DNA from: a virus
Virus record (IMG/VR): IMGVR_UViG_3300008114_000624
Coordinates: 1-22,450 of that record
Direction: 5' to 3' (one strand)
DNA: 22,450 nucleotides
In this document: one piece after another, positions 18,650-22,450 of the stretch
How the letters are laid out: each line of letters begins with the position of its first letter
Numbering within the stretch: position 1 is the first letter of the stretch
Notes under the pieces: model-generated
Told to the model about the DNA's origin: nothing
Databases searched by the model: none
The model's input: only the letters and a program-made list of their open reading frames with translations
Program-made: the position numbers and the translations under genes

Positions 18650-20383
18650 ATGGCTGATAATCCAAGATATCAAAGACAAAATATTATGTTGGCTGAAACA
18701 CAGCCATTGCAATTTGCTGACATTAAAGAAAGTGTTGCTAGTTCTAAATCATTGCAGTCTGGCCTTGACAGAATATCAAAGTTTGCATTTGAACAAGCAG
18801 CAGAAACAGCAAAAAAAGCTGGTGCAGAATATGGTATAAATAATAGACCTACTTTACAACAGTATGCAGAGGCTATTCAAAACAATATAGACCCTGAAAC
18901 ATTGTTTTCAGAAGATTATACTATATTTGGAGAAGCAGCAAGAGAAGTGCAATCTTTAGGATTAAGAACAGATTTAGAAACTGAAGCTCGTAAAGAAATG
19001 AGCAAGATTAAATCAGTCATTAAATCTGGCTTGCCTATTAACAAAGAAGAAATAGAATCAACATTAAATGGTTTAGTAGAAGGCTATGCAAGAAGTTTAG
19101 CTAAGATTAGCCCAGAGCAAGCATTAAAATTTAAAGCTGGTATTACTCCTGAAGGCCGTCAATTATTAGATCAAGCTGATGAAGAAATAACAAAAAGATT
19201 TGTAGCGGACAATGTTATTAAAACAGATGAGGCTATTAACAATTTGCGAAATGATCTTCCAGATCTCATTAAATATAATAACCCAGCTGATTTTGCTATC
19301 AAAATACAAACATATAGAAATACAATAAAAAACCATATAGCAATGTTGCCAGTAGAATATAAACTGAAATTTGCAAATAAAGATCAAGAGGTTATTGACT
19401 TTGCTATTATGGATGGAGTTGTAACTCACCTTACAGATAAGAAAACATTTACAAATGATTACGAAGTCATTAATAACCTTAATCAAGGTATTGCTGGTGA
19501 TATGACTGATTACTTTGGTATGCTAGGGTTTGATGAGCAAGGCAATAGTAAAAAATCTAAAGTTATTGATATGGTAAGAACAAGACTTAATAACTTAGAT
19601 GGCGCTCGTAAGGATGCATTAGCATTGCAAACAGAGCAAGATAAAACAATCTTTAATGATTTAGAAAACAAATTTTATGAAACTAAAGATCCTAAATATC
19701 TTGCTCAAATGACATCTATGACTATAAAAAATCCTAATCTTGGATCTCCAAAAACTATAGATGCTATACGTAAAGATGCTGAAGCAGAAGCTGAGTATAC
19801 TGACAGTGTAGTAAAAATTAAAGATGAAATTCGCAGAGGTAGATTTGATACATGGGATCAAGTATTGGCAAGAGGTGCTGAATTAGGTGTATCAAGAAAA
19901 TCACTTAACAAACATGTATATGGTGTGTATTCAAATAAATCAGAAGCATACCTTGATGAGCAAGTTAAAGATTATGTAGATCAAGTTGTTCCTTCTGGCA
20001 ATAGATCTCAAAGAGCAAAAAAAGAAGATTCTGTAAGATCTGAAATTCAATCTATTAGCGCTGCTAATGAAGAACATAATAAGTCAGTGGGTAAAAATGA
20101 AAAGCCAACTAGATATTCAGATATACTAGATTCTATTAAAGAAAAGAGAAAAAAGGAAGTTGCTGCTAGATCTACAGTAAATAAGAATAAAGAAGCATAT
20201 GGTGCTTTTATTGAAACTAAAAATATTAAATTGACATTGCCAACAGAGTCATTAGCAAATGATGACGCGTATAATATGTTTAAACAAAATGTAATGCGTA
20301 GCAAATACAAAAACAAAGATGAAATTATGAAGTATGTTGATGCAGTTAGAAAAGCAGAGCAAGACGAAGCCAACTTAAAATAA
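18650..20383 (+). CDS. Large helical internal virion protein (577 aa)
   Basis: A 577-residue, highly charged alpha-helical protein with long stretches of Lys/Glu/Asp and Asn/Thr and no membrane segments. Segments such as LSNGLVEGYARSLAKISPEQ-type helices (residues about 135-155) and KDARALQTEQDKTIF-like stretches (about 320-335) point to internal core/ejection proteins (T7 gp15-like). No enzymatic motif is visible. It is likely packed inside the head near the portal and injected with the DNA. The frame is uninterrupted and its end is 8 bases before the next gene. Confidence 0.6.
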   Translation: MADNPRYQRQNIMLAETQPLQFADIKESVASSKSLQSGLDRISKFAFEQAAETAKKAGAEYGINNRPTLQQYAEAIQNNIDPETLFSEDYTIFGEAAREVQSLGLRTDLETEARKEMSKIKSVIKSGLPINKEEIESTLNGLVEGYARSLAKISPEQALKFKAGITPEGRQLLDQADEEITKRFVADNVIKTDEAINNLRNDLPDLIKYNNPADFAIKIQTYRNTIKNHIAMLPVEYKLKFANKDQEVIDFAIMDGVVTHLTDKKTFTNDYEVINNLNQGIAGDMTDYFGMLGFDEQGNSKKSKVIDMVRTRLNNLDGARKDALALQTEQDKTIFNDLENKFYETKDPKYLAQMTSMTIKNPNLGSPKTIDAIRKDAEAEAEYTDSVVKIKDEIRRGRFDTWDQVLARGAELGVSRKSLNKHVYGVYSNKSEAYLDEQVKDYVDQVVPSGNRSQRAKKEDSVRSEIQSISAANEEHNKSVGKNEKPTRYSDILDSIKEKRKKEVAARSTVNKNKEAYGAFIETKNIKLTLPTESLANDDAYNMFKQNVMRSKYKNKDEIMKYVDAVRKAEQDEANLK

Positions 20384-20391
20384 GAGATATT

Positions 20392-20928
20392 ATGGATAAC
20401 ATATTTGATAACTATGAGAATTGGAGATTAGATCAAGAGTTTGGTCCAGTACCTCTTGTTGCAGAAGAACCAAAACCAGTTCAAGTTGCACAGGCTCCAG
20501 TTGTTCCTATGCCTAAAACAGAAGTATTAACAGAAATAGCACCATCACCATTACAACAAGGATTGGGTGAGCTTGGTGTAGGCTTAGAAAAAATTGGCAA
20601 TCTTATTGATGAAGCATCACCATTAACTCTTAATGAAGCATTAAAGATTAATATACCTATTTTGGGTGAATTAACATTTAGAGATTTAGTTCCTCTTGTT
20701 GGATCTAAACAAACAAGACAAACTATGACAGGATCTGAAACAAGAACGGAAGGTACTCCAGCTGCATTACAAGCTGCTGGTCGTGGAGAATCTTTAATTA
20801 GAGGTAAAGGTGTGACTACAAGTTTAACTCCAGATGCTAAACTTATGGCAGCAGACGTGCTTACAACAACTACTGGTAGTAAAGCTATATCCAAAGGTAT
20901 ATCAGCAATGACAAAGGCTATTAAATGA
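20392..20928 (+). CDS. Virion-region hypothetical protein (178 aa)
   Basis: A 178-residue protein with a Pro/Glu/Val-rich N-terminal third (PVPLVAEEPKPVQVAQAPVV), a helical centre (LQQGLGELGVGLEKIGNLID near residues 54-73), and a Thr/Gly/Ala-rich end (TTTTGSKAISKGISAMTKAI). No recognised domain. It lies between two large internal virion proteins and ends by an ATGA overlap with the next. It may be a minor core or ejection protein; the Pro-rich segment suggests a linker or unfolded part. Confidence 0.55.
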   Translation: MDNIFDNYENWRLDQEFGPVPLVAEEPKPVQVAQAPVVPMPKTEVLTEIAPSPLQQGLGELGVGLEKIGNLIDEASPLTLNEALKINIPILGELTFRDLVPLVGSKQTRQTMTGSETRTEGTPAALQAAGRGESLIRGKGVTTSLTPDAKLMAADVLTTTTGSKAISKGISAMTKAIK

Positions 20929-22450
20929 CAATCCCAAATCAAACATTAGATGATCGTTTAAATCAACTTCAAGAAGATACAGCTCTATCTATAACTAAAG
21001 ATGCAGCTACAGAACAAGTTGTTCAAGATGCTCTTGAAGGCGCACCATCGCCATTTATAGATGAGCCATCAGATCCTATTGAACCATCAATATTTACAAA
21101 CGAAGAACCTACATTAGTTGCTGGCATTGGTACTAAATTAGGAATTAAAGCTGGCGAGAAAGCTGCTGAAATTGCTGGAAGAAAAGTACTCAAAGAAACA
21201 TTAGAAGTTCCTGGCACAAAAGTACAGCGTGAGATTCAAGTTGGCCCAGCTACACAAAGACCTAAACGCGCACCTACTGGAAGTGAAGCAGAAGTAAATA
21301 TACCAGACAATCCTACACCTATTGATGTTAAGCCTGTAACAGAAGGCAAAATAAAAAAGGTAACAACTAAGAAACAAGAGATTCAAGCTGCTGGTGTAGA
21401 AGGTATTAAGCCACCAGAGTTAAGAATATCTACAGTTCCATTTGATGATGATTCATTAAAATCTACTGTACAAGCTACTACAGAAACTCTATTAAAAAAT
21501 CAAACTGTTACAACTAAAACAGTGCAAGAGATGTTTGATGCTGCTATTGAGCGTGGCATTCCAGAACAGTCTGCACGTCAAGTATTAGCTGGTGAGGATT
21601 TTGCATCTAAAGTAGGCGGATCAGAACTTGCTACTCGATTAGCTGGCTTTATTAAATTGCATGATGATAGTGCTACATATCTTGATGATCTTATGAATAG
21701 ATACGTTACAGAAGGTTTAAACGATGTAGATAAACTTAATCTTAGACAGCAATTAGCATATCACGATGTTATCTTAAAGCAAATGTCTGGTATACAAACT
21801 GACGTAGCTAGATCATTGAATGTATTTAAACGTGCTAAAGAAATGGGTCCAGCATTAAAAGGTGAGCAATTCCAAGCGTTATTAGATGAAACAGCAGATG
21901 AAAATGTATTACGTAGATTTGCTGAGGCGTATGTAAGTTCACCTAAACGCAAAGGTAAAAATGATCTTATTAAGAATCAAAAGAATGTTTGGGATAAACT
22001 GCAAGAAGGTATGTGGTATACCTTCCAAAGCAATCTTCTTAATGATGTTAAAACATGGGTAGAAAACTTAACTGGCTCTATTGCTCATGGCACATTAATG
22101 TCTGTAGAAGATGGAATACAATCTGGATTTACTAAACGCAGATTGAAAGCTGCTGGCGAAGAATATGTTGATGGTGCTTTAATAGCTGGATGGCATGGAT
22201 GGCGTAATGGTATGCTTGATGGTCTTGAAAGTGCATCCAATGTTGTTAAGACTGGTAAACGTGCTGGCTATAAAGGAGAGGCAAGAGAAAATCCATTATC
22301 AGCAGAATACTTATCTGATACTTCTGTAACCATACCATTTACATCAAAAGAATTATTAAGAACTGGTGAACTTAAAGATACATTTATGGGTGGAAGTTTA
22401 GACTCTATTGGATTTATCACGTCTCTTTCTTTTAGAGCTTTAGGCTCTGG
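20925..22450 (+). CDS. Large internal virion (ejection) protein, N-terminal part (right edge)
   Basis: From ATG 20925 (overlapping the previous stop as ATGA) the frame is open to the window end, 508 codons, so the protein continues beyond it. The first ~170 residues are a Pro/Thr/Glu/Lys-rich low-complexity stretch. Then come helical segments (LATRLAGFIKLHDDSATYLD), RRFAEAYVSSPKRKGK, and LNDVKTWVENLTGSIAHGTL around residues 370-390. The last resembles the 'LSGPxTHxxN' region I recall from large podovirus virion proteins that form the ejection channel. No lytic transglycosylase motif is visible in this part. Confidence 0.62.
   Translation, partial: MTIPNQTLDDRLNQLQEDTALSITKDAATEQVVQDALEGAPSPFIDEPSDPIEPSIFTNEEPTLVAGIGTKLGIKAGEKAAEIAGRKVLKETLEVPGTKVQREIQVGPATQRPKRAPTGSEAEVNIPDNPTPIDVKPVTEGKIKKVTTKKQEIQAAGVEGIKPPELRISTVPFDDDSLKSTVQATTETLLKNQTVTTKTVQEMFDAAIERGIPEQSARQVLAGEDFASKVGGSELATRLAGFIKLHDDSATYLDDLMNRYVTEGLNDVDKLNLRQQLAYHDVILKQMSGIQTDVARSLNVFKRAKEMGPALKGEQFQALLDETADENVLRRFAEAYVSSPKRKGKNDLIKNQKNVWDKLQEGMWYTFQSNLLNDVKTWVENLTGSIAHGTLMSVEDGIQSGFTKRRLKAAGEEYVDGALIAGWHGWRNGMLDGLESASNVVKTGKRAGYKGEARENPLSAEYLSDTSVTIPFTSKELLRTGELKDTFMGGSLDSIGFITSLSFRALGS

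Noticed and set aside
1-22450. CRISPR array or insertion sequence
   Set aside because: No regularly spaced direct repeats and no transposase were seen; the only recombinase is a small serine type inside the phage operon.

Overview
This window is part of an AT-rich, tightly packed genome of a tailed double-stranded DNA phage, most likely a short-tailed (podovirus) type. The evidence is a terminase, a T7-like head-to-tail connector portal, a Bbp19-family protein, a scaffold, a capsid protein, tail tubular proteins A and B, and large internal virion (ejection) proteins in the usual order. Promoters look sigma70-like and the Shine-Dalgarno sites are bacterial. Families such as Bbp19, DUF6378, DUF6496 and ERF fit phages of Proteobacteria, but the host cannot be fixed from the sequence. 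No phage RNA polymerase, DNA polymerase or lysis gene lies in the window, and both ends cut through genes.

Layout. Positions 1-4437 form a leftward operon. Reading with transcription it holds five small unknown genes and a 28-residue membrane peptide, a small serine recombinase, a YqaJ-type exonuclease split over two frames, a DNA methyltransferase and an ERF single-strand annealing protein (cut by the left edge). Positions 4438-4557 are a divergent control region. The rightward side opens with a winged-helix regulator (4558-5235), followed by about 650 bases without a convincing gene but with several stem-loops. A strong promoter at 5856-5884 then starts a run of small early genes (unknowns, a ribbon-helix-helix protein, a truncated RusA resolvase, a zinc-ribbon-like protein, a small protein with an SSB-like acidic tail). 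Next come terS, a DUF6378 protein, terL and the virion genes to the right edge. Terminators at 14449-14473 and about 15711-15743 bracket the capsid and decoration genes, with a probable promoter at 14492-14520.

How the genes work together. The leftward module is a Red-like recombination set (exonuclease, annealing protein, recombinase) with a methyltransferase. The divergent region with an adjacent DNA-binding protein looks like the phage's regulatory switch. The rightward module packages DNA (TerS/TerL/portal), builds the head (scaffold, capsid, decoration) and tail, and supplies ejection proteins. A small serine recombinase suggests, without proving, a temperate or site-specific recombination lifestyle.

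Most unusual points. (1) Four conserved genes carry what look like internal deletions (YqaJ nuclease, RusA, capsid 5' end, tail tubular B) and the regulator carries a 23-base tandem duplication that changes its reading frame, while neighbouring genes look intact. This means a decayed or defective phage, a mixed-population assembly, or assembly errors. (2) Two rightward promoters sit exactly 6 bases before an ATG, predicting leaderless mRNAs. (3) Four leftward genes share a 24-base leader module with identical spacing to their ATG, which also corrects one start codon.
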